Source: CAIVAT01 sp964387205
GTDB lineage: Bacteria > Bacteroidota > Bacteroidia > Bacteroidales > FEN-979
NCBI GenBank assembly: GCA_964387205.1
Contig: CAYLVY010000119.1
Location: 1-11,610 of the forward strand
DNA: 11,610 nt
Reading direction: 5' to 3'
Within the stretch, counting starts at the first letter, position 1. Every line of letters starts with the position of its first letter. A program made the position numbers and the translations under genes. The notes under the pieces were generated by a model. The model saw only the letters and a list, made by a program, of their open reading frames with translations, was not told where the DNA came from and did no database searches. Positions 6,686-11,610 of this stretch are shown here, in pieces.

Positions 6686-7099
6686 ATGAAAAAGATTCCG
6701 TTTTTACTCTTGTTGTCATTCATTATAATGGCGCCAGTGGCATCAGCCAAGGAAAAGAAGAATGCGATCGAAGTATTGTACTTCAAAGCCAACCTTGCTT
6801 GCTGTAAGGCAAGAGCATGCAACGCCTTAGAGGGCAAGGTAAAAGAAATTGTCGATAAAAACTGGACGGATGGTAACGTGTCAGTCAGGCAAGTAAAACT
6901 TAGCGATTCGACAAATGCAGGACTGGTAAAAAAGTACAATGCTCAGTCTCAAACCCTGATCCTGGTCAAAACCAACAAGAAAAAGGAAGCATTCCTGGAT
7001 ATTTCCGCGATACTTCAGGAATACGCCAAGACAAACGATGCACAAAAGTTCGAGACTGAATTTACTACCAAAATCAATGAGTTTATCAAACAAAAATAA
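6686..7099 (+). CDS. Secreted thioredoxin-like protein with a CC-x4-C cluster
   Basis: A 137-residue protein with a signal peptide (residues 1-21, ending ASA-K), thus probably periplasmic. It is a diverged homologue of the protein at 2193-2591: IEVLYFKANLACCKARAC aligns with VEVYYFHFTRRCMTC, and SQTLILV with GQTLLIV. The cysteines have been rearranged to Cys39, Cys40 and Cys45, so the standard CxxC is absent and a vicinal pair is present. It may bind a soft metal or metalloid, or pass electrons with the membrane-anchored thioredoxin encoded next. The following gene starts 23 bases inside this gene, so the two are translationally coupled. Confidence 0.75.
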   Translation: MKKIPFLLLLSFIIMAPVASAKEKKNAIEVLYFKANLACCKARACNALEGKVKEIVDKNWTDGNVSVRQVKLSDSTNAGLVKKYNAQSQTLILVKTNKKKEAFLDISAILQEYAKTNDAQKFETEFTTKINEFIKQK

Positions 7100-7577
7100 G
7101 TCCCGGGTAAAAGGAATTCTAAACCTGACCCTGGTCGTTCTTGGAATAGGATTCTTTGTTGCGCTATTCCTTTTCAAAGGGAGCATGAACAACCTGGTCT
7201 CAAAGAAGATGGCGGAACAAGCGGGGGTTGAGACTAAGAAAACCATTGCACAGGTGGTGGACTCGGCATTTAACTATCGGAAAAATGGGAAAGCCTACAA
7301 GATCACGTTTCTCGAATTCGGGGCCACCGGATGAATCTCCTGCAGGAAAATGGAGCTGTTCATGAAGAATGTAAAGGAAAAATATCAGCAGACCGTGAAT
7401 GTTATATTTTACAATGTATTGTTGCCGGAAAACCAAAATTTCATGAAGTACTACGGAATCGCTTCCATCCCCACCCAGGTCCTGCTGGATCCTTCAGGCA
7501 TGGAAATATTCCGGCATACAGGATACTATTCATTTGATGAACTGGAACAGGAATTTAAAAAATCTAATCTTCCATAA
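7077..7577 (+). CDS. Membrane-anchored thioredoxin with in-frame TGA at the first active-site Cys (candidate selenoprotein)
   Basis: From ATG 7077 the frame runs to TAA 7577, interrupted only by TGA 7332-7334 (codon 86). An N-terminal membrane helix (about residues 13-33) is followed by a thioredoxin domain: ITFLEFGATG, then the TGA, then I-S-C89-R-K-M-E, and later IASIPTQVLLDPSG with the cis-Pro. The TGA takes exactly the place of the first Cys in CxxC, giving U-x-x-C if read as selenocysteine. Sequence similarity to ordinary thioredoxins continues on both sides, and codon phase is kept. Selenoproteins with UxxC are well known in this superfamily. A nonsense mutation or a base error (TGC or TGT to TGA) would give the same picture, as would restart at ATG 7350, which would make a 75-residue piece without the redox pair. 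Confidence 0.6.
7331..7363 (+). other. Possible RNA hairpin around the in-frame TGA (weak SECIS candidate)
   Basis: The transcript can pair ATGAA (7331-7335) with TTCAT (7359-7363), then CTCC (7337-7340) with GGAG (7352-7355), leaving an 11-base loop, TGCAGGAAAAT, whose second base is G. A G at the start of the loop is typical of bacterial SECIS elements. The loop begins only 7 bases after the TGA, closer than is usual, and the lower helix is AT-rich, so this is weak support. Confidence 0.25.
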
Positions 7578-7583
7578 AGCCTT

Positions 7584-7937
7584 ATGAAATGCACTTATTT
7601 AATAGTATTGATAGGTCTGGTGATACTTTCAGCCTGTTCCAAGAAGGACAACACCGATCCAAGTTCACAGATCAAGATCGTCAGCCTGACCGCTTCGGTA
7701 AACCCGGTAATGGCGTATGACACATCGGTAATTACTGTCGAGGCAATCGGCGACAACCTTCAATACGGATGGGTCGCCAATCATGGCAAGATTAAAGGCA
7801 GCGGATCGACTATAAAATATTCCGCATGCCAGAGCTGCATAGGGCTCAATACAATAACCTGCAGGGTATTCAATGAAACAGGCGAAGTGAGCGACACGGT
7901 TATGGTACGGGTCACACCCTGGCACAGCAAAAAATAA
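7584..7937 (+). CDS. Small lipoprotein with an Ig-like fold and a CQSC pair
   Basis: A 117-residue protein with a type II signal peptide: a hydrophobic stretch followed by the lipobox L-S-A-C with Cys18 as the lipidated residue. The mature part reads as a small beta sandwich (IVSLTASVNPV, TSVITVEAIGDNLQYGWVA, NTITCRVFNETGEVSDTVMVRV), similar to Ig-like or PKD-like domains of Bacteroidota surface proteins. A CQSC pair (Cys82, Cys85) and Cys93 lie inside the domain, which is uncommon for such folds and hints at a disulfide or metal site. It is 6 bases downstream of the candidate selenoprotein and 11 bases upstream of the outer-membrane barrel. I infer an envelope role next to these partners; specific function unknown. 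Confidence 0.7.
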   Translation: MKCTYLIVLIGLVILSACSKKDNTDPSSQIKIVSLTASVNPVMAYDTSVITVEAIGDNLQYGWVANHGKIKGSGSTIKYSACQSCIGLNTITCRVFNETGEVSDTVMVRVTPWHSKK

Positions 7938-7948
7938 AACAGGAAACC

Positions 7949-8929
7949 ATGCTTCGGACTTTATCTTACACGATTATTCTAATCTGCCTGTTCCCGGGTC
8001 ATACGGCCTATTCCCAATGCTGCACCTCCGGCAATCCCTTTATCAGTGATGCAGAGCAGCCTGCTCTTCAGTCCAGAATTCTGACTGCATCGCTTAATTA
8101 CCGATACAGCCAATCCGGGAAATACTACTCTGAAGATGCAAGGTTCACAGAATTGCCGTTCCAGGAGATCGGTTACAGCAACTATGCGGAATTGCAGATC
8201 GGGTACGGAATTACCAATTGGCTGACTGCGTTGACTGATCTGGGCTATTTTTTTAATAAGACATTGGAGACTCCTGGCATTGATTCATACAAAGGATATG
8301 GATTGGGTGACCTCGGGCTGTACGCAAAATTCAATGCCTATTCAAATTCCCGACTCAAGCTTACGATATCGCCAACCGTGGGCGTAAAATTTCCCGTTGG
8401 GGTATTTGACCAGGAGGTAGAAAATGTACAGCTACCGATATCGGTTCAACCATCGTCAGGGAGTTACCGTTATCATGCAAACCTTTTTATCTCAAAAGGA
8501 TTCGGGAAGGTAGCGTTAGCCGGATTCGCTTCCTATGAATACTCCCAGTTGATTGAGTCTGAAAACTTTTATTACAAGTATGGTGACCAGTGGATTGCAG
8601 CCCTGTATTTCAATTACAGGCCGTGGAAGCGATTCACCATCGACCTGCAGGTCAGAAATGAGTACAGAACAAAGTCGACAAGGGAAAATGACGAGATTAT
8701 AGAATCCTCCGGCTATGATGTTGTGTTTTTCACGCCGCAGGTGACATATGCTTTCAAGCATAACTGGTATTTATCAGTCTACGGTGACATCCCAATGTAC
8801 AAATATTACAACGGCATCCAGTTGTCATTCGGATATGCAGTATCACTGAGAGTCACTAAGAAGATTGATTTCATTGCATTAATGGCAAGAAAAAGATCGG
8901 CAGGTCCAGGTGGATCGGAGACCAAGTAA
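7949..8929 (+). CDS. Outer-membrane beta-barrel protein with N-terminal vicinal Cys
   Basis: A 326-residue protein with a signal peptide (residues 1-22, ending AYS). Directly after the likely cleavage site, the mature N-terminus reads Q-C24-C25-T-S-G-N-P. The rest is a series of amphipathic beta strands with aromatic girdles (ILTASLNYRYS, ELQIGYGITNWLTALTDLGYF, LGLYAKFNAYS, ALYFNYRPWKRFTIDLQV, VVFFTPQVTYAF, GIQLSFGYAVSLRV), typical of outer-membrane barrels. Vicinal cysteines at the N-terminus could capture a metal or metalloid in the periplasm, but no such function is proven. Similar barrels accompany heavy-metal and small-molecule efflux genes in Bacteroidota. It closes the envelope part of the operon; the iron-sulfur cassette begins 31 bases later. 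Confidence 0.75.
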   Translation: MLRTLSYTIILICLFPGHTAYSQCCTSGNPFISDAEQPALQSRILTASLNYRYSQSGKYYSEDARFTELPFQEIGYSNYAELQIGYGITNWLTALTDLGYFFNKTLETPGIDSYKGYGLGDLGLYAKFNAYSNSRLKLTISPTVGVKFPVGVFDQEVENVQLPISVQPSSGSYRYHANLFISKGFGKVALAGFASYEYSQLIESENFYYKYGDQWIAALYFNYRPWKRFTIDLQVRNEYRTKSTRENDEIIESSGYDVVFFTPQVTYAFKHNWYLSVYGDIPMYKYYNGIQLSFGYAVSLRVTKKIDFIALMARKRSAGPGGSETK

Positions 8930-8960
8930 CTTATTTGAAATGAATAAAAACACAAATATT

Positions 8961-9335
8961 ATGTCTGAACAAAATAAACCAGGATTTATCATGTGCGTTT
9001 GTACAGGAAAATGCCCCGGGTTCTCCCAGATGGATATCTGGGACTTCATAAACCGTGTCAGAATTGAATTGCCGGTGGAATATGGATTTATCCATCCCCA
9101 GCTTTGCGAGGAAGATGGGGATCGGTTTCTAATGGACTTTCTGAAATCACACAGAAAAGTAGTGATCGGGGGTTGTGCTCCGAATATGCAGAACAAACTT
9201 TTCCGGGATGCATTTGCCGCATCCGGACTTGATGTAACGAAGGACTTAGTCCCTATTGATGTACGTGACATGACCACTGACAAGGCTGTAGAAAAAGTCA
9301 GTGATGCCCTGAAAAAAATGGAGGCAGCGCAATGA
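8961..9335 (+). CDS. Stand-alone HdrA N-terminal-like Cys protein
   Basis: A 124-residue cytoplasmic protein resembling the N-terminal domain of heterodisulfide reductase subunit A without its FAD domain. It has C12-V-C14-T-G-K-C18 at the start, Cys49 in the middle, and VVIGGCAPNMQNKLFRDAFAASGL (Cys72), which matches the HdrA segment with the Cys-Ser/Ala-Pro turn and the F-R-x-A-x-x-x-x-G-L helix. In HdrA this domain helps hold an iron-sulfur cluster. Here it overlaps a 2[4Fe-4S] ferredoxin by 4 bases (ATGA), so the two are probably partners. ATG 8961 is chosen; ATG 8940 in the same frame is possible. It lacks a Shine-Dalgarno sequence, unlike the following genes. Confidence 0.7.
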   Translation: MSEQNKPGFIMCVCTGKCPGFSQMDIWDFINRVRIELPVEYGFIHPQLCEEDGDRFLMDFLKSHRKVVIGGCAPNMQNKLFRDAFAASGLDVTKDLVPIDVRDMTTDKAVEKVSDALKKMEAAQ

Positions 9336-9625
9336 GCGAGACAACATTCATGGGGGTTGAACGCAACCTGATCGACTGGAAGCCGACAATCGATTATTCC
9401 AAATGCGATTTTTGCATGGAATGTGTAGAATTTTGTCCGCATAAAGTTTTCGAGGTCAGGGAAAATGAAGAGATCCGGTTGATCTTACAGAACCCGCACA
9501 ACTGCGTGGTTTTCTGCAGGGCGTGCGCAAAGACCTGCGGCCCGGATGCAATTTCATTTCCCGATAAGAACATAACGACGCAGCGAATCAAGGAGATCAG
9601 AAAGGAGATGGAAAGCCATGATTGA
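9332..9625 (+). CDS. 2[4Fe-4S] ferredoxin-like electron carrier
   Basis: A 97-residue protein with two iron-sulfur binding motifs. The first is C25-x2-C28-x2-C31-x3-C35-P, the standard ferredoxin pattern. The second is C58-x3-C62-x2-C65-x3-C69-G, with one more residue between the first two cysteines than usual, which may alter the potential or the geometry of that cluster. The N-terminal 20 residues (with VERNLIDWKPTIDYSK) and the basic C-terminal helix are extra to the core. It overlaps the HdrA-like gene by 4 bases and the DGC-lipoyl gene by 8 bases, so it should be made in proportion to both. GGAGG at 9320-9324 provides a good ribosome binding site. It is expected to shuttle electrons in the cytoplasm between the HdrA-like protein and the DGC/lipoyl proteins. 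Confidence 0.85.
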   Translation: MSETTFMGVERNLIDWKPTIDYSKCDFCMECVEFCPHKVFEVRENEEIRLILQNPHNCVVFCRACAKTCGPDAISFPDKNITTQRIKEIRKEMESHD

Positions 9626-10475
9626 ACATTATGCCATCCTGCCATGCAACGGTCTGGATAAATGTGCAGGCGTGATCTCCGGGAAACTCGCGATAAAGCT
9701 TTGTGAGAATGCTGAAAATGAGATTTTATGCCCCGTATTTTATAGGGTATCCGATAAAAAATACAATAAAATCGCAGCTGAGCGACCCCTTTTGGTCGTA
9801 GATGGTTGCCAGACACGTTGCGCAAGCAAACTGGCAGCAGAAAAGAACCTGAAGATCACCAAAAAATTAATCATTGCGGAAGAGGCCAAAGGCCATGGTG
9901 TTGAACTAAACGATAACCTCAGGATCACTGATCAGGGAAAAGTATTGATTGAAGCCCTGTTCAATGACCTTAACAAGGATGAGGATAAGGTACTGTCTTC
10001 ATCCAGTGAACCGGCCTTCTGCTATGATTTCAAGTACGAGACTTTTCAGAATGGCAAATTCATTTTCAGGATACCCCAAAATGGGGATGTCTTCTTTAAT
10101 GAAAATGATTGCTGGGCATGGGTGAACGGAAACCGGGCGAGAATCGGCGTGACGGATTATGTGCAACAGAACCTATCAGACATCCTGTATTTTTATCCTC
10201 CTGAGATTGGGGATGAAATTGATCAGTTCGGCGAGCTGGGTTCGATAGAATCCTCAAAAGCGGTGTTTGAACTAGTCTCCCCTTTTAGCGGTAAGGTCAT
10301 TTCCGTTAACGAAAAACTTCAAAAAAATCCGGAACTCATTAACGAAAACCCATATGAACTTGGATGGATCGCTGAACTTGAACTGGCAGATACGGAAGGT
10401 GATAAAGACCTATTGATCAGGTTTGAAAGGTATCTTGAAATAATAAAAAAAAAGGTGGAGGAAGCAAATGTCTGA
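9618..10475 (+). CDS. DGC-domain protein fused to a GcvH-like lipoyl domain
   Basis: A 285-residue two-domain protein. Residues 1-125 form a DGC (PF08859-type) domain with Cys10, Cys16, Asp62-Gly63-Cys64 and Cys68 (VVDGCQTRCASK), plus Cys29 and Cys38. Residues about 145-260 match the glycine cleavage H protein from IGVTDYVQQNLSDI through GDEI, LGSIESSKAVFELVSP and GKVISVNE, to NENPYELGWIAELEL. Lys214 in E-S-S-K-A is the expected lipoylation site. No glycine cleavage genes are nearby, so the lipoyl arm probably does not serve glycine breakdown. I infer it swings between the DGC cysteines and the ferredoxin/HdrA-like partners as a dithiol carrier; its dithiol could also bind trivalent arsenic. 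The ATG is preceded by GGAG and overlaps the ferredoxin by 8 bases. Confidence 0.85.
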   Translation: MIEHYAILPCNGLDKCAGVISGKLAIKLCENAENEILCPVFYRVSDKKYNKIAAERPLLVVDGCQTRCASKLAAEKNLKITKKLIIAEEAKGHGVELNDNLRITDQGKVLIEALFNDLNKDEDKVLSSSSEPAFCYDFKYETFQNGKFIFRIPQNGDVFFNENDCWAWVNGNRARIGVTDYVQQNLSDILYFYPPEIGDEIDQFGELGSIESSKAVFELVSPFSGKVISVNEKLQKNPELINENPYELGWIAELELADTEGDKDLLIRFERYLEIIKKKVEEANV

Positions 10476-10860
10476 GAAAGTGATTGTCGTTCCTTGCAGC
10501 GGTATTGGCAAGGTATTCGGACTCATAGCCAGAGAGGCGGTGCTGAAATCGGTTCTCGAACTTTGCCCCGAGAAGGCTGAAACCGTATGTCTCGCGTACA
10601 TCGTGACCGGCGATAAGGAGGTCAGGGAAGAAATGACCGGGAGGGAGTGCATCACACTGGATGGTTGCCCTAAAATGTGTGCCGCCAAAAATGTTTCGAT
10701 TGCCGGTGGCGTTGTTGTTGAAGAGCTGAAAGTTCTGGACACGGTAAAAGACCACAAAGGGAAAAAGTTCGGATCACCCACGGAACTCAATGATGATGGG
10801 TATGTGGTTGTCAATGAGATTGCAGCAAAGATCGAAAAACGCATCAATGAAATCGCTTAA
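10468..10860 (+). CDS. Second DGC-domain Cys protein
   Basis: A 130-residue cytoplasmic protein formed by one DGC domain. The N-terminus VIVVPCSGIGKVFG has Cys10 but a Val-Phe in place of the second Cys seen in the other two copies. The core reads TLDGCPKMCAAK with Asp65-Gly66-Cys67 and Cys71, and further cysteines lie at 33, 41 and 61. DGC proteins are proposed zinc or metal binders of unknown function. The gene overlaps the DGC-lipoyl gene by 8 bases and has GGAGG at 10457-10461 region upstream of ATG 10468. Together with the third copy it suggests a complex of several related subunits. The C-terminal helix (NEIAAKIEKRINEIA) is amphipathic. Confidence 0.8.
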   Translation: MSEKVIVVPCSGIGKVFGLIAREAVLKSVLELCPEKAETVCLAYIVTGDKEVREEMTGRECITLDGCPKMCAAKNVSIAGGVVVEELKVLDTVKDHKGKKFGSPTELNDDGYVVVNEIAAKIEKRINEIA

Positions 10861-10866
10861 GGAGGT
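10861..10866 (+). promoter_or_regulatory. Strong Shine-Dalgarno site before the third DGC gene
   Basis: GGAGGT lies 6 bases before ATG 10873, in a spacer outside any coding sequence. It is notable because the first genes of the operon have no such site, while every gene from 9332 onward has a GGAG-type sequence at the right distance. Confidence 0.7.
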
Positions 10867-10872
10867 CTATAT

Positions 10873-11322
10873 ATGGCAGTACTGAAAGTCGGCATATTAT
10901 CCTGCAGCGGAGAAGAATGTCTTGGTGGAACCATTTCAAGGCTTGCTACGCGGAAGGTTCTTGAGGAAATGACCATGGTCGATACCGTAACGCTCTGTCT
11001 TCCACTGTATAACGCAGGGGGTACAGAAGAGAGAAATTTTGCCAGTGTTTTTCCGACCATCTCGGTGGATGGCTGCGATAAACTTTGCGCCAAACGAAGC
11101 ACGGAAAAATACAGCGGCAGAATCAATGGATCCATAGATGTTTCAAAGATCATCGGGAATGAAAATGCTCTCAATACAAGGATAGTCAGAAACAGGGATT
11201 TGAAAGAAAAGCATTTCCAAATGGTGGAAGAGGTTGCCGGGGAGATCGTTAAGGCGATCAGTAATTTAAGCCCTGATGCTTACTCGGGAAAAACATTCCG
11301 TGGGTGCAGTTGTGGCGAGTGA
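10873..11322 (+). CDS. Third DGC-domain protein with a C-terminal CSC tail
   Basis: A 149-residue cytoplasmic protein with the DGC core: VGILSCSGEECLGG holds Cys11 and Cys16, SVDGCDKLCAKR holds Asp66-Gly67-Cys68 and Cys72, and Cys42 lies between. The order Cys...Cys...DGC...Cys matches the DGC part of the fusion protein at 9618. Unlike the other copies it ends in G-C145-S-C147-G-E, a short flexible CxC tail; the rhodanese-like protein at 3861 also has a CMC tail. It is the last gene of the cassette, separated from the second DGC gene by 12 bases that contain a strong ribosome binding site. The zinc-binding label of the family is a prediction from conserved cysteines. Role inferred as a partner of the lipoyl fusion. 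Confidence 0.8.
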   Translation: MAVLKVGILSCSGEECLGGTISRLATRKVLEEMTMVDTVTLCLPLYNAGGTEERNFASVFPTISVDGCDKLCAKRSTEKYSGRINGSIDVSKIIGNENALNTRIVRNRDLKEKHFQMVEEVAGEIVKAISNLSPDAYSGKTFRGCSCGE

Positions 11323-11330
11323 TTTTTTTA

Positions 11331-11359
11331 ACGCATTTATGCGTCATATTAAAAATATG
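11331..11359. promoter_or_regulatory. Two abutting palindromes before the last gene
   Basis: ACGCATTTATGCGT (11331-11344) is a perfect palindrome and CATATTAAAAATATG (11345-11359) is a perfect 6-bp inverted repeat around AAA; the two touch without a gap. TATATTTA at 11363-11370 is near the Bacteroidota -7 box with one mismatch, and the next start codon is 24 bases on. This layout fits an operator for a different regulator at a new promoter. There is no T run after the hairpins, so a terminator on the plus strand is less likely. Confidence 0.4.
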
Positions 11360-11393
11360 CCGTATATTTACGCCACAATTAAAAACTAAAACC

Positions 11394-11610
11394 ATGAAAA
11401 AAATTTCGTTATTTCTTGTCCTGATTGTTTTAACAGGATTTTTGAAGGTAACTGCGCAGACATCTGCGGAACTTGACAAAGCGGCCAAATCAGTTAAACC
11501 TGTTTTTCTTGTCGTATACAATGCCAATGGCGCTGCAGCTGACAAGGCCTGGTCAGTTGCCAATGAAGCAAAGACTGCTCTTAAATCATCGTCGGTAGTA
11601 GTTAAAATGA
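11394..11610 (+). CDS. Secreted protein, possibly thioredoxin-fold without CxxC (partial)
   Basis: The gene starts at ATG 11394 and runs off the right edge, with 72 residues visible. A signal peptide occupies residues 1-22 (hydrophobic core SLFLVLIVLTGFL, ending TAQ). The mature part begins SAELDKAAKSVKPVFLVVYN, a helix and strand like the start of a thioredoxin-like domain, and continues NANGAAADKAW where a CxxC would normally lie; no cysteine is present there. It may be a non-redox relative of the secreted proteins at 2193 and 6686. The upstream palindromes and promoter-like box suggest it is transcribed separately from the DGC cassette. The family is uncertain because most of the protein is missing. 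Confidence 0.55.
   Translation, partial: MKKISLFLVLIVLTGFLKVTAQTSAELDKAAKSVKPVFLVVYNANGAAADKAWSVANEAKTALKSSSVVVKM

Noticed and set aside
7339..7346. CCTGCAGG palindrome after the in-frame TGA as a hairpin
   Set aside because: It has too small a loop to form a useful hairpin by itself; the longer CTCC/GGAG pairing is the better structure.
7350..7577. Independent 75-residue gene starting at ATG 7350
   Set aside because: It is in phase with 7077-7334 and is the second half of one thioredoxin domain. Alone it lacks the redox pair and the first strand, so it is better read as the continuation past TGA 7332.
9618..10475. True glycine cleavage H protein
   Set aside because: The lipoyl domain matches, but it is fused to a DGC domain and there are no other glycine cleavage genes in the window.
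11323..11350. Rho-independent terminator after the DGC cassette
   Set aside because: The T run comes before the palindrome on the plus strand, not after it, and the stems are AT-rich, so the classic arrangement is absent.
11404..11413. Third ArsR-like half site TTTCGTTATT
   Set aside because: It lies inside the signal-peptide codons of the last gene and the second half ACGAA is missing.

Overview
The window looks like chromosomal DNA of an anaerobic member of the Bacteroidota. The evidence is a promoter with the Bacteroidota-type -7 box (TAnnTTTG), mostly missing Shine-Dalgarno sequences, protein families typical of that phylum, and a Bacteroidota-type phage portal-like fragment. No RNA gene, CRISPR array or insertion sequence is visible.

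Layout. (1) Positions 1-1397, minus strand: a phage-like remnant. A small protein of unknown function is followed by a portal-like protein that runs off the left edge and is broken by two single-base frameshifts. (2) Positions 1583-4277, plus strand: an ArsR-type repressor with its promoter and operator, then a small CPKC redox protein, a periplasmic CxxC protein, a TlpA-like protein with an altered active site, a CcdA/ArsG-like membrane protein and a rhodanese-like protein without its catalytic Cys. (3) Positions 4282-8929: a near-copy of the operator and promoter, then an ArsP-type permease, a ProC-like oxidoreductase, second versions of the two small redox proteins, an AhpD-like protein, a membrane-anchored thioredoxin, a lipoprotein and an outer-membrane barrel. 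The thioredoxin has an in-frame TGA exactly where the first active-site Cys should be, so it is either a selenoprotein or a nonsense mutant. (4) Positions 8961-11322: an HdrA-N-terminal-like protein, a 2[4Fe-4S] ferredoxin, a DGC-domain protein fused to a GcvH-like lipoyl domain, and two more DGC proteins. (5) From 11394: the start of a secreted protein behind two tandem palindromes.

Working together. Nearly all genes from 1620 to 11322 are on one strand, with gaps of a few bases or overlaps, and two matching ArsR operators mark the two transcription starts. I infer a large metalloid- or thiol-stress regulon. Permeases would export the toxicant, and a set of thioredoxin-fold proteins on both sides of the inner membrane would handle thiols. 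The last cassette would couple iron-sulfur electron carriers to a lipoyl dithiol and to Cys-rich DGC proteins.

The most novel elements are the DGC-lipoyl/HdrA/ferredoxin cassette and the candidate UxxC thioredoxin. The assignment to arsenic rests on the ArsR and permease families. The actual inducer (arsenite, an organoarsenical, another metal, selenium or sulfane sulfur) cannot be read from the sequence.
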